From CAYMCO01 sp964388955 (lineage in GTDB: Bacteria; Chloroflexota; Anaerolineae; Anaerolineales; E44-bin32): a stretch of 64,000 nucleotides of DNA. A program made the position numbers and the translations under genes. The stretch is taken from positions 124,001-188,000 of the forward strand of contig CAYMCO010000003.1 of NCBI GenBank assembly GCA_964388955.1. Direction: 5' to 3'. Positions 50,246 through 59,523 of the stretch are shown piece by piece (positions within the stretch are counted from its first letter, which is position 1; each line of letters opens with the position of its first letter). The notes under the pieces are model-generated. The model was not told where the DNA came from. It saw nothing but the letters and a program-made list of their open reading frames with translations, and did no database searches.

Positions 50246-51967
50246 ATGAGCGTACAACCTCTGGATGGCATCGATCCCATCACGCTTGAAATTCAGTGGA
50301 ACCGGCTGACCACCATATTGAACGAAACGGACACCGTATTGGTTCGGACCTCTTTCTCCACCATAGTAGGGGAGGGCCGGGACTTCGCATGCATCATGCT
50401 GGACGAGAATGGAAGCGCCCTGGCCCAATCGACCTTCAGCTCCACTCTGTTTACCATCATGCTGCCTCGAACTACTCGCAGCCTTCTGAAGGTCTTCCCT
50501 CCTGAGTCACTGGCGAAAGGGGACATCCTGTTGGCGAACGACCCCTGGATCGGTGCCGGCCACCTGCCGGATCTCATATTCGTTCGCCCGGTATTCCGCC
50601 AGGGAAATCCAGTGGCCTATATCGCCACAGCTGCGCATGTGGCGGACATTGGAGGGAGGCTGGGCTACTTTGAGTCTCGGGATCTCTATGAAGAGGGATT
50701 GCAGATACCTCCCTGCAAGGTCTACAAGGCTGGACAGCCTAACGACGAAGTGCTGAGCTTCATTCGGCAGAATGTTCGGGTGCCAGATCAAGTGATAGGC
50801 GACGTCGGTGCAATCGCGGCTGCCGAAAATGTCGGGGCTGAACGCCTCCAGGAGTTTATGGATGACTATGAACTGACCGACTTGCGCGTATTGGCGAGCG
50901 AAATCCACTCCAGGTCAGAGGCGTCGATGAGGGAGACAATTCGTTCCATTCCCGACGGAGAGTGGAGCTACGAGGTGATGGCGGATGGTTACGTCGAACC
51001 AGTGAAGATATGTGCGAAGGTGAAAATAAGCGGCGGCGAGATGGTGGTGGACTTCGAAGGCACCTCGCCTCAGACACTGCACGGGGCAATCAACTGTACC
51101 CTCAACGCAACCCTCGGGGATACACTGGTCGCCTTGAAGAGCTCTCTCGCTCCTGACATTCCCAACAACGAGGGCCTATTCAAGCCTATCACGATAAAGG
51201 TTCCACAGGGGAGCATCCTCAATTGCGATCATGGTTTTGCTGTGCGAGGTCGATCCGTAACCGCGGTCCATACCCATGAGGCCGTATATGGCGCCCTGTC
51301 CTCCGTGGCAGCAGATCGCGTTCAAGCAGGAACGGGGACATTTTGGGGCATAATCGGCAACTGCAGACTCCCCGGCGGAAGACGTGCCAATGCGTATCTC
51401 ATCCCCCGCGGCGGGAAGGGGGCGGTCCATTCCCAAGATGGTATTGCCTGTATCGCTTTTCCCACCAACGGCACCCTTGCCTCCACGGAGGTGTTTGAGA
51501 CGCGGATCCCGCTTCGGTTGGAAGGGAAAGATCTGGTGCCCGACAGCGGGGGCCCAGGGAAATTCCGCGGGGGGCAGGGTCAAGAACTCGAATTGGTGAG
51601 CGATAACGACACACCGGTCACGGTCACCATTCGACCCAACAATGTTCGATATCCACCCCCGGGATTGCTCGGAGGAAAGGAAGCCCCTCTTGGTTTTTGG
51701 GAGCTCAATGGGAACAGAGTGGAGGGCAATGTCCGGCTGCTCGATCTCATGAAAGATGATCGCTTGACATTGAGGCTGCCTGGCGGAGGGGGATTCTATC
51801 CACCATTTGAGCGGGATCCGGAGATGGTTCATCGAGATGTGGTTGAGGGCCGCGTATCTCTTCCCAGAGCTAAATCCGATTACGGCGTGGTCCTGAATCC
51901 GGACACGCTGCAAGTCATGCCAAAGGAGACCGGAGCCTTGCGAGGTCGACTGAGAGAGAACCTGTGA
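50246..51967 (+). CDS. hyuB: Hydantoinase/oxoprolinase family subunit B (HyuB)
   Basis: A 573-residue partner of the preceding subunit. DPITLEIQWNRLTTILNE, ANDPWIGAGHLPDLI, AHVADIGGRLGYFES, LVPDSGGPGKFRGGQG and LPGGGGFYPPFERDP are the family landmarks. The chosen ATG (50246) has AGGA close by and GGGAG at 11 bases; an in-frame TTG at 50225 overlaps the hyuA stop. Together with HyuA and the next gene it could run the sequence N-methylhydantoin to N-carbamoylsarcosine to sarcosine known from creatinine degradation. That substrate is inference. Confidence 0.93.
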   Translation: MSVQPLDGIDPITLEIQWNRLTTILNETDTVLVRTSFSTIVGEGRDFACIMLDENGSALAQSTFSSTLFTIMLPRTTRSLLKVFPPESLAKGDILLANDPWIGAGHLPDLIFVRPVFRQGNPVAYIATAAHVADIGGRLGYFESRDLYEEGLQIPPCKVYKAGQPNDEVLSFIRQNVRVPDQVIGDVGAIAAAENVGAERLQEFMDDYELTDLRVLASEIHSRSEASMRETIRSIPDGEWSYEVMADGYVEPVKICAKVKISGGEMVVDFEGTSPQTLHGAINCTLNATLGDTLVALKSSLAPDIPNNEGLFKPITIKVPQGSILNCDHGFAVRGRSVTAVHTHEAVYGALSSVAADRVQAGTGTFWGIIGNCRLPGGRRANAYLIPRGGKGAVHSQDGIACIAFPTNGTLASTEVFETRIPLRLEGKDLVPDSGGPGKFRGGQGQELELVSDNDTPVTVTIRPNNVRYPPPGLLGGKEAPLGFWELNGNRVEGNVRLLDLMKDDRLTLRLPGGGGFYPPFERDPEMVHRDVVEGRVSLPRAKSDYGVVLNPDTLQVMPKETGALRGRLRENL

Positions 51968-51987
51968 GGCCGGAGAGAAGGCGAAGC

Positions 51988-52740
51988 ATGGCCAGTGCGG
52001 ATAGTCGCAGGGAAGGGAAAGGCAATTACACGGGAACTCTTGGCGTCTACGTCGACGCACAGGATGTCCACAGCCTCAGGCTATCTAGAACGGGTCTTGT
52101 GGTCGTCGATATGATCTATGGGAGCACTCACCCCGAATATGGCTACCTGAAGATGTACCGGCAGATGGGCCTCACTGATGCATGTGAGTACTATCTACGT
52201 CGATTGGCGTCCAAGGTGGTCCCGAACATCAAATCCCTACAGCTCGGTTTCCGGGAGAGTGGGCTGCCGGTGATCTTCACCACCAATGCATCGGAAGAAG
52301 AGGATTATGCCGATCTAGTTCCGAGGACACGTCTTCAAATGGTGGCGTGGAAGGAACAGGGCTTTGACCAACCGTTCATGCGCGTTTGGGAGCCCGGAGC
52401 CCGCGTTCTGGAGGAATTGGCGCCGTCCGCCGGGGAAAGGGTCATAAACAAGACGCGCACAAGCGCCTTCAATGGTTCGAATATCGACGACCATTTACGC
52501 GAAATGGGCTTGGAGCTATTGGTCTTCGTCGGTGTAGGGACCAACTATTGTGTGCAGCACACACTCATAGATGCATATGACTTCGGATACGAATGCATCC
52601 TGATAGAGGATGCGACCGCGACACTGACCAAGGATGTTCAACAAGTCGCGATTGAATCCATGAGTGTATTCGCGAAGATCACGACAACCGCTGCGGTTCT
52701 CGCTGAACTGAAAAGCCTGGGACATGTGGAGGCGGGCTGA
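51988..52740 (+). CDS. Isochorismatase-family cysteine hydrolase (N-carbamoylsarcosine amidase-like)
   Basis: A 250-residue hydrolase with the catalytic triad Asp (GLVVVDMIYG), Lys (RVINKTRTSAFNG) and Cys (GVGTNYCVQHTLIDA). N-carbamoylsarcosine amidohydrolase, ureidoacrylate and nicotinamide hydrolases share this fold. The N-terminal extension of about 45 residues with YVDAQDVHSLRL and the segment SAFNGSNIDDHLREMG resemble carbamoylsarcosine amidase-type members. It follows hyuB closely (GAGAAGG before its ATG), and the pairing of an ATP-dependent hydantoinase with a carbamoyl-amino-acid amidase is chemically coherent. Confidence 0.85.
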   Translation: MASADSRREGKGNYTGTLGVYVDAQDVHSLRLSRTGLVVVDMIYGSTHPEYGYLKMYRQMGLTDACEYYLRRLASKVVPNIKSLQLGFRESGLPVIFTTNASEEEDYADLVPRTRLQMVAWKEQGFDQPFMRVWEPGARVLEELAPSAGERVINKTRTSAFNGSNIDDHLREMGLELLVFVGVGTNYCVQHTLIDAYDFGYECILIEDATATLTKDVQQVAIESMSVFAKITTTAAVLAELKSLGHVEAG

Positions 52741-52864
52741 GGACTCCAAGGCGGTAGGGATGGAAGGAGGTGGACCAACTGCGATCAATCCGCGTCGTCA
52801 TATACGAAGGTTTGGAAGTCGAGAACAAGGTTCGCCCTATTCGGATAGGGCCAAGGAGAGGATA

Positions 52865-54514
52865 ATGAAACGCAATCGGTCAATGACTGTCATTATCGTT
52901 TGGCTTTCGATAATGGCGATTCTGTTGGGCGCGTGCGCTCAGGCGACCCCCGCGCCTCAGGAGAACCCGACAGAACCCCCTGTCTCCCCTACCACCCAAC
53001 CGACGGTCGAGGAGGGCGCAGTGGTCGAGGAGACGCCGGTGGTCGAGGAGCCTAGCGCGCAAATGGGGGATGAGCTCATCATCGCCCAATCCGCAGCGCT
53101 CACCCTATTCGATCCTCAGCGCTCCTATCGAGCCAGTGAGCAGTATATCCACCACTGTGTCTTCGATACACTGCTCTTTCGGCTACCCGATATGAGCATC
53201 GCTCCTGGACTGGCAACTTCCTGGAAACAGGTGAGCGACACCGAATGGGAATTGACGCTGCAAGAAGGAGTCACCTTTCACAACGGTGAGCCGTTCAACG
53301 CGGAAACAGTGAAATGGAACGTGGAGCGGGTGATCGAGCCCGGGTTTCAGGACTACGCTTATCTCGAGTCAGCTCTAGCGGGCGCGGAAGTGATCGATGA
53401 CTACACCGTCAGGATCAGCACAAAGACCCTATACCCTACCTTTCCCAACCTCATGACCATGTTTTCCATGGTCCCAAAGGATTACGTGGAAGAGGTGGGC
53501 GCCGAAGGGCTGAACGAGAAGCCGGTGGGAACCGGGCCCTATAAGTTCGTTGAGTGGGTCAAGGACTCTCACATTACGCTGGAGTACAACCCGGACTACT
53601 GGAATGAAGTACGGGCCCCCACGTTCCGTCAGGTGACTTTCAGAATCCTGCCCGATGACGCGACGCGCGTCGCAGCCCTAATGGCCGGCGAGGTGGACAT
53701 TGTTCAGAGTTTGCCTCCTGATGATTTCGATATGGTGGACGCAGATCCGAATCTGGAAGCTGTGTGGGTTCGAAGTGTCCGCACTCCATTCTTCCGCTTC
53801 TTCCCGGACAGCGCGATGGAGGGGGCCCAAGCCGTGGCGGACATTCGCGTTCGCGAGGCCATCAACCATGCCATCGACGTCGATGCCATTATCACCGGCA
53901 TACTGGGAGGACGCGGCTTCAGAACAGCGACCTTGATGACTCCTGATTTCGCCGGCTATGATCCGTCAGTGGAGCCCTACGAATATGATACTCAGAAGGC
54001 CATGGATCTTCTGACAGAGGCTGGATATGGTAATGGGTTCACGATCGATTTCCATACATGGTCGTCTGGCCCGGCGCCGAAACCCCTGGAATTGGCCCAA
54101 ATCGCAGCCGATGATTTGGCAAAAGTCGGCATCACCGCCAATGTCATCCCTCTCGATTTACAGACTGCACTGCAGATGCAATACGAAAAGACCCTCTCAC
54201 CCATTCACCTGTGGAGCTGGGGCGGGGCTCAATTCGACTGCCGTGAGAAGTTCTGGGGAGTGTTCCACCCGGATTCTTCAGCGATGCACATCCTGGATGA
54301 AGAGCTCGTCGCAATGATCGATGAGCTGGATGCGACAGCAGATCAGGCCGAACGGGATCAAATCTGTGCAGAAATGCAGGCCCGGGTCCATGATCAGGCG
54401 CTGATTGTGCCGCTCTTTGCCCAACCGGATATCTATGGCAAGTCGGCAGACATCAAGTGGCAGCCTCGGCCTGATGAGTTGATCTTCCCATGGGAGGTGA
54501 CACCCGTCAACTAG
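52865..54514 (+). CDS. Peptide/nickel-type ABC transporter substrate-binding lipoprotein (SBP family 5)
   Basis: A 549-residue lipoprotein. The ATG at 52865 has AAGGAGAGG upstream. The signal sequence is about 23 residues with the lipobox LLGAC, so the mature protein is anchored at Cys 24. A 40-residue Pro/Thr/Glu/Val-rich linker follows, then the family-5 fold with LATSWKQVSDTEWELTLQEG, FHNGEPFNAETVKWNVER and GTGPYKFVEW. It should deliver peptides or related compounds to the permeases at 55936-57706. ATPase genes are not in this cluster; those at 4783-6769 could serve. Confidence 0.93.
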   Translation: MKRNRSMTVIIVWLSIMAILLGACAQATPAPQENPTEPPVSPTTQPTVEEGAVVEETPVVEEPSAQMGDELIIAQSAALTLFDPQRSYRASEQYIHHCVFDTLLFRLPDMSIAPGLATSWKQVSDTEWELTLQEGVTFHNGEPFNAETVKWNVERVIEPGFQDYAYLESALAGAEVIDDYTVRISTKTLYPTFPNLMTMFSMVPKDYVEEVGAEGLNEKPVGTGPYKFVEWVKDSHITLEYNPDYWNEVRAPTFRQVTFRILPDDATRVAALMAGEVDIVQSLPPDDFDMVDADPNLEAVWVRSVRTPFFRFFPDSAMEGAQAVADIRVREAINHAIDVDAIITGILGGRGFRTATLMTPDFAGYDPSVEPYEYDTQKAMDLLTEAGYGNGFTIDFHTWSSGPAPKPLELAQIAADDLAKVGITANVIPLDLQTALQMQYEKTLSPIHLWSWGGAQFDCREKFWGVFHPDSSAMHILDEELVAMIDELDATADQAERDQICAEMQARVHDQALIVPLFAQPDIYGKSADIKWQPRPDELIFPWEVTPVN

Positions 54515-54563
54515 ATCGATCCTGTCCTATTGACTGTGTTGCGTCAAGTCTGAAGTCTTGTTC

Positions 54564-54673
54564 GTGCGGGCAGAGGCCTCAGCCATCCCGATGCTTTGCT
54601 GGAGACAGCCGCTGACCAATGACGAGTCAAGGAGGCGAAATGGGCGACAGCCTCATATGGTCTCTGCCCGCAC
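54564..54673 (+). repeat. Long-range inverted repeat in a 260-base gap
   Basis: GTGCGGGCAGAG (54564-54575) and CTCTGCCCGCAC (54662-54673) are perfect 12-base inverted repeats 86 bases apart; the second is followed by TTTCTTG. In RNA they would close a large stem-loop between the binding-protein gene and the deacylase-type gene. It could be a terminator-like or mRNA-processing element. Another short inverted pair, TTGAC and GTCAA, lies near 54535-54556. Confidence 0.45.
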
Positions 54674-54756
54674 TTTCTTGTCCTGAAAGGAGGCCCAATT
54701 TCAGACGGGTGGGGCTCGTTTCAGATGGTGCCGTTGCCGACCGGAACCCGCCGTAA
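54640..54756 (+). CDS. Possible 38-residue small protein
   Basis: An ATG with a strong AAGGAGG four bases upstream opens a 38-codon frame beginning MGDSLIWSLPALSCPERRPN. It has no family resemblance and overlaps the right arm of the inverted repeat. It ends 20 bases before the next gene. The ribosome site is its only support; it may be a leader or a remnant of a replaced gene start. Confidence 0.25.
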   Translation: MGDSLIWSLPALSCPERRPNFRRVGLVSDGAVADRNPP

Positions 54757-54776
54757 GGTAACGTTTGGAGAAAAAG

Positions 54777-55802
54777 ATGGATAGCCACCTCGTCATTGCT
54801 GGAGAGAAGATCCAGAGGGGGAAACGGACATTGATCCGCTTGCCGGTCACAGTAGATCTGGATGGCAGCTCCATCCAGCTGTTCGTACACGTCGTTGCAG
54901 GGGATAGGCCCGGGCCCACACTAGCGCTCCTATCGGCGGTCCATGGAGAGGACTGGCAAGGGCCAGATGTGGTCCGGGAGGTCCTGGAGCAGATCGATCC
55001 GGATGAGATGAGTGGGAATGTGATTGCGCTTCCGATAGCGAACCCTTCTGCCTTTGCTCATCTCCGGCGGACCACCCCGGACGGGTCGGATAACTCGGAC
55101 CTTAATCGAACATTCCCCGGGAACTATACCTGGCTCACTGAGCAGATGGCCTCTCTGATCGCTCACGAGATCCTTCCTATGGCCGATGCGATGATCGATT
55201 TTCACGCTGGCATGTGGGGGGCAGCTATGGGTGCTGTGATCTGTGGCACCGACTATCCAGATCCTGAAGTCTCGGCCGCCTCAAGGAACATGGCGAAAGC
55301 CTTCGGCTGGCCCAGCATTCATGAGGCGCAATTGGTGGCCGCTGGTCTTACGCGTTCGTCCATGGGCTATTTTGGGACTACTCTGGCTCGCCCGAGCATC
55401 ACGCCCGAGATCGGGGGTGCTGGTTTCGATCGTTCTCTCGAGGCAGATTGGCGAGCTGCCAAGGTTCAAGGGACGATCAATGTGCTCAAGCATCTCGGGA
55501 TTCTGGATGGGAAACCAACTCTCCCGGACAAATACCTTGTCTGGGAAAAACGCTGGCGTGTCAATCCGAAGAATGGTGGGTATCTGAGGCCAGCCCTGGA
55601 ACCGGAAAGGCTTCTAAGCGAAGTCGCGTCAGGAGAATTGCTGGGCAGGATTATCAGTCCATACACTCTCCAAGAAATGGAGCGGCTGGAGTCTCCGGGG
55701 CGGGGTGTTCTCATATACTGTGCCCGTGCATACCCGATCAGGCCTGGAGGATGGGCGTTTGGCGTCGTCGATCTGCAGGATGCAAACACACGTTGGGAGT
55801 AG
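54777..55802 (+). CDS. Succinylglutamate desuccinylase/aspartoacylase-family (M14-like) deacylase
   Basis: A 341-residue zinc hydrolase with TTGGAGAA before the ATG at 54777. The metal site is LSAVHGEDWQG (His and Glu) and MIDFHAG (third His); IANPSAFAHLRR, DLNRTFPGN and ITPEIGGAGFD are the usual substrate-side blocks. Members remove acyl groups from N-acylamino acids or similar amides. It sits between the binding protein and the permease genes, which suggests it acts on the imported compound. Exact acyl group unknown. Confidence 0.9.
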   Translation: MDSHLVIAGEKIQRGKRTLIRLPVTVDLDGSSIQLFVHVVAGDRPGPTLALLSAVHGEDWQGPDVVREVLEQIDPDEMSGNVIALPIANPSAFAHLRRTTPDGSDNSDLNRTFPGNYTWLTEQMASLIAHEILPMADAMIDFHAGMWGAAMGAVICGTDYPDPEVSAASRNMAKAFGWPSIHEAQLVAAGLTRSSMGYFGTTLARPSITPEIGGAGFDRSLEADWRAAKVQGTINVLKHLGILDGKPTLPDKYLVWEKRWRVNPKNGGYLRPALEPERLLSEVASGELLGRIISPYTLQEMERLESPGRGVLIYCARAYPIRPGGWAFGVVDLQDANTRWE

Positions 55803-55935
55803 GCTGCAACCTGTATGTCTTCTGTCGTGCTAGGCGAGAGATCAACGATAGAAGTGATCTTTTCGTTATGCAAGGTTTGGCTAATTGATGTCGCATTGGA
55901 ACTAGGATGGCTTTCGTACTTGTATTGAGGTTCGA

Positions 55936-56856
55936 ATGGTAGTCTATATTCTGAAAAGAGTGCTGATCGCAATACTGATTGTACTGACCAGCGCTACTCT
56001 GCTTTTTGTCGCCCTCCGCATCGTGGCTGATCCGGCTACGGCTTTGGCAAGCGGGGCAGAAACGACCACAGAACACTTGCAGGCCGTCCGAGAACGGCTT
56101 GGTGTGGACAAACCCATACCCGTGCAATATGTGATCTTTCTGCGGGGTCTTGTTACTGGGCAGATGAGCAGATCATACCAGTATGCGCAGCCGGCAAATA
56201 AGCTGTTGCTCGAAAGACTCCCTGCCACATTACAGCTTACCGGGGCCGGAATGCTTATCGCCTTGTTGATCGCTTTCCCTCTGGGGGTGTTGGCCGCGGT
56301 GTATAGAGGATCAATTGTCGATTATGCGGCCTCATTCATCTCCTTTTCCGGTTTCGCCATTCCATCCTTTTGGCTGGGAACCATGCTCGTCCTGATATTC
56401 GCGGTCAAGCTGCGGTTGCTCCCAACTTCAGGAAGCGGGGAATTCAATCAGATAATTCTTCCGGCAGTGACCCTCGCTATGTGGCCAATGGGCCAACTCA
56501 CGCGCATCATTCGCTCCGAGATGCTCGAAGTTCTGCGAGAGGACTACATCCGGACCGCAAGGGCAAAGGGCTTGGGAGAAAGAGCCATCACGATAGCCCA
56601 TGCGTTGAGGAACGCTTTGCTGCCTACCGTCACGCAACTCGGGCTTCTTGTGGGCAGCCTATTGAGCGGTGCAGCCATAACTGAGACGATTTTCGCCTGG
56701 CCGGGGATGGGGAGGTTGGCGCTCGAAGCGACACTTTCCAGGGATTTCCCAGTGATCGAGGCGAGCGTCTTGTTCATCGCTATTCTGTTTGCGGGCATGA
56801 ACCTTTTCGTTGACATCCTTTACACATTCATTGATCCTCGGATTCGGTATGAGTAG
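55936..56856 (+). CDS. Peptide/nickel-type ABC transporter permease, DppB family
   Basis: A 306-residue inner-membrane permease with a first segment at about 7-28 and five others. EDYIRTARAKGLGERAI and LRNALLPTVTQLG form the ATPase-contact loop. WPGMGRLALEATLSRDFPVIEA is the common C-terminal periplasmic/transmembrane block. It overlaps the DppC-type partner by eight bases. Its sequence is clearly not a recent copy of the permease at 2925-3881. Confidence 0.93.
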   Translation: MVVYILKRVLIAILIVLTSATLLFVALRIVADPATALASGAETTTEHLQAVRERLGVDKPIPVQYVIFLRGLVTGQMSRSYQYAQPANKLLLERLPATLQLTGAGMLIALLIAFPLGVLAAVYRGSIVDYAASFISFSGFAIPSFWLGTMLVLIFAVKLRLLPTSGSGEFNQIILPAVTLAMWPMGQLTRIIRSEMLEVLREDYIRTARAKGLGERAITIAHALRNALLPTVTQLGLLVGSLLSGAAITETIFAWPGMGRLALEATLSRDFPVIEASVLFIAILFAGMNLFVDILYTFIDPRIRYE

Positions 56857-57706
56857 GAACGGGTTGCCGGCGTCTTTCTATCGGAGCCCTCGCGCAATCG
56901 CTGGCCTGGCCTTGACTGCCTCAGTCATGGCAATCGCCGTTCTTGCGCCATTGATCGTTCTACACTCTCCTGAGGAACAGAATCTTGCCAACAGGCTGAA
57001 GCCTCCTTCTTGGTATGCCGGAGGCGTTCCAGGATATCTCCTCGGAACCGACCAGTTGGGTCGTGATCTTTTGAGCCGGATCATTTATGGTGCCCGGGTC
57101 TCCTTGGTGGCATCGGGGGTGTCTGTTCTGGCTGCCGGGCTCATTGGAGTTGGGCTTGGTACCCTGGCAGGATACAGGCGGGGGGCGCTGGACTCGGCGA
57201 TCATGCGCCTTGTGGATCTCCAGCTCTCTTTCCCAGTGATACTGCTAGCCATAATCATGATGGCTGTTCTCAGGCCGTCCATGATCAGCGTGATCATCAT
57301 TCTAACCATAACGGGTTGGGCCTCATTTGCTCGGTTGGTGAGAGGGCAGGTCTTAAGTCTGAGGGAAAGGGAGTTCATCACTGCCGCAAGGGCCATTGGA
57401 TGCACGTCCCTCCGCATCATGGTGCGGCATATTATGCCTAACTTGATCTCCATAATAACGGTTGTCGCTACGATTCAGCTTGCCCGCAACGTACTCGTGG
57501 AATCTGCTCTGAGCTTTCTGGGATTGGGGATTTTGCCTCCACGACCGAGTTGGGGAAGCATCATCAATGATGGGCGAGGATACGTGTGGTCCGCCTGGTG
57601 GATTGAGACCTTCCCCGGAATCGCCATAGTCATAACCGTCTCGGGCATTGGCCTGCTGGGGGATTGGCTCAGGGATTACCTTGATCCCCGTCTGAGGCGA
57701 TCCTAG
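56849..57706 (+). CDS. Peptide/nickel-type ABC transporter permease, DppC family
   Basis: A 285-residue second permease, started at the ATG that overlaps the previous stop (ATGAGTAG). LLGTDQLGRDLLSRIIYGAR, the EAA-type loop REREFITAARAIGCTS with RHIMPNLISI, and the closing LLGDWLRDYLDPRLRRS are visible. Together with the lipoprotein at 52865 and the DppB-type partner this makes an importer lacking its ATPases within the window. Confidence 0.93.
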   Translation: MSRNGLPASFYRSPRAIAGLALTASVMAIAVLAPLIVLHSPEEQNLANRLKPPSWYAGGVPGYLLGTDQLGRDLLSRIIYGARVSLVASGVSVLAAGLIGVGLGTLAGYRRGALDSAIMRLVDLQLSFPVILLAIIMMAVLRPSMISVIIILTITGWASFARLVRGQVLSLREREFITAARAIGCTSLRIMVRHIMPNLISIITVVATIQLARNVLVESALSFLGLGILPPRPSWGSIINDGRGYVWSAWWIETFPGIAIVITVSGIGLLGDWLRDYLDPRLRRS

Positions 57707-57822
57707 CGGAAGGAGACACCTGAGGACGAGATTCCGCACGGTCCAAGAATAGTGGAGGAAGAGAACGGCATGCTTGGGGATGAGGTCGACCTGATCAAAT
57801 AGTGCCCGGAGGCTTGGACATC

Positions 57823-59169
57823 ATGCAAGAGATACTACGCTATATCGATGAGCATGCCGAGGGATTCATTCAACGACTCCAGGAATTCTGTCGCCAACCG
57901 AGTATTGCGGCCCAGGAAGTTGGGATGAATGAAGCAAGGCAAATGGTTGTAGAAATGGTCAGTGAGGTAGGGGGCGATGTCAGACTCATCCCAACGCGAG
58001 GGCAATCGATCATCTATTCAACGTTCCCCGGAAGTAGGGATAGGACGCTCTCGTTCTACAACCACTATGATGTGCAGCCGGCTGAACCGATCGATGAGTG
58101 GGCAAGCCCCCCGTTCGCAGCAGATATTCGGGATGGAAGGCTCTACGCTCGGGGGGCAGCGGATAACAAAGGGGATCTGATAGCCCGCATCTGCGCCATT
58201 GAAGCCTTTCAACGCGTGCGAGGGAAGCTGCCAATATCCCTCCGGTGGATCATCGAGGGGGAAGAGGAAATTGGCAGCCCTAACCTGGAGGAATTCGCCC
58301 AAGAGCATCAGGAACTCGTGCTTGCGGATGGGAACATCTGGGAAGGAAGCACGCGCGATTCCAGCGGGCGGATTGAAGCGTGGTTGGGAACCAAAGGCAT
58401 CTGCTATGTCGAGCTCAAGGCGTCATGTGCTCGGGAAGACCTCCATTCCATGTGGGCGACCATTGTCCCCAATCCGATGTGGCGTTTGATTTGGGCCATG
58501 AGCACAATCAAGGACGAGAGCGAGCGAGTACTGATCCCCGGTTTCTATGATCCTGTCGAGGAACTCTCAGATGCAGAGCGTGGAGCTCTATTGGCAATCG
58601 GGTTTGACGATGCAGACTGGCTTGGACGACTGGGGATTGGGGATTTCTTGCTCGGGCTTTCCGGGCCAGATCTGATCGAGAAACACGTCTTCGGGCCCAC
58701 CTGCAATATCTGTGGGGCCGTAAGTGGCTATACCGGAAAGGGGCTGAAGACCGTTCTACCTCATGAAGCTACAATCAAGATAGACTTCCGTCTTGTGCCC
58801 AATCAGAATCCGGAACAAGTGGCGCAGCAATTGCGCGACCATTTGAACTCGCATGGCTTTGACGATATAGAAGTGGAAGTATTGGCGGGACAGAATCCGG
58901 CGAGGACTCCTCTTGATGCTCCAGTTGTCCAGTCGGCTGCGCAAGCAGTTCAAGAGCTGTTCGGCACCAAGCCCGTGATCTACCCGATGGTCCCGGGAAC
59001 GGGGCCGATGTATGTCTTGTGCCAGAGATTTGGAGTCCCGTCGGTATCCGTGAGCGGCCTTCGCGATGCCGAATCCAATATACATGCGCCGAACGAGAGC
59101 ATTCCCGTGCAGCAGTTTATCGACAGCATTAAGCTCATGGCTATTATCATGGAGCGCTTTCCGGCCTAG
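57823..59169 (+). CDS. M20 family metallopeptidase (dipeptidase-like)
   Basis: A 448-residue di-zinc hydrolase. CGGAGG lies nine bases before the ATG at 57823. FYNHYDVQPAEP has the metal His and Asp, RGAADNKGDL the bridging Asp, IIEGEEEIGSPN the catalytic Glu pair. The dimerisation lid and GLRDAESNIHAPNESIPV with the last metal His are present. Length and the YNHYDVQP form match carnosinase/PepV-type dipeptidases. It follows the peptide permeases and would cut imported dipeptides or acyl-amino acids in the cytosol. Confidence 0.91.
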   Translation: MQEILRYIDEHAEGFIQRLQEFCRQPSIAAQEVGMNEARQMVVEMVSEVGGDVRLIPTRGQSIIYSTFPGSRDRTLSFYNHYDVQPAEPIDEWASPPFAADIRDGRLYARGAADNKGDLIARICAIEAFQRVRGKLPISLRWIIEGEEEIGSPNLEEFAQEHQELVLADGNIWEGSTRDSSGRIEAWLGTKGICYVELKASCAREDLHSMWATIVPNPMWRLIWAMSTIKDESERVLIPGFYDPVEELSDAERGALLAIGFDDADWLGRLGIGDFLLGLSGPDLIEKHVFGPTCNICGAVSGYTGKGLKTVLPHEATIKIDFRLVPNQNPEQVAQQLRDHLNSHGFDDIEVEVLAGQNPARTPLDAPVVQSAAQAVQELFGTKPVIYPMVPGTGPMYVLCQRFGVPSVSVSGLRDAESNIHAPNESIPVQQFIDSIKLMAIIMERFPA

Positions 59170-59523
59170 GTCAGACGCCGTGGGCCTCCCACATGCTACG
59201 CCGAGCGAGTGAATCCCCAAATGTCGACCAACCTGGAGCACCAAATGACGTTGAACTGCCCGTCGCGGAGGGGCGTGAGCTCACCGGGAATCTCTTTGCG
59301 ATGGAACAATTGGATATCTCCCGGGCATCGGTCATATTCGCGCGGGCAACGTATGTGCACCCAACTTGACGTCCTGAAGCCAGTTTGCAGCAACCTCGAC
59401 CAGAACAGGCCGGGCGGAATAAGCCATCATGCTACTCCGGGTGATTCGACCCCGGGAGAATAGCAGCCGACGATTATCTGAGGGGGCTATGCGGATTTCA
59501 AGCCAATGCGAGGGAGGGTCACA
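59170..59523 (+). other. Intergenic region without a recognised gene
   Basis: About 350 bases. Short frames on both strands have no recognisable homology. No hairpin with a T-run. GGAGGG at the end serves the ATG at 59524. Confidence 0.4.
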
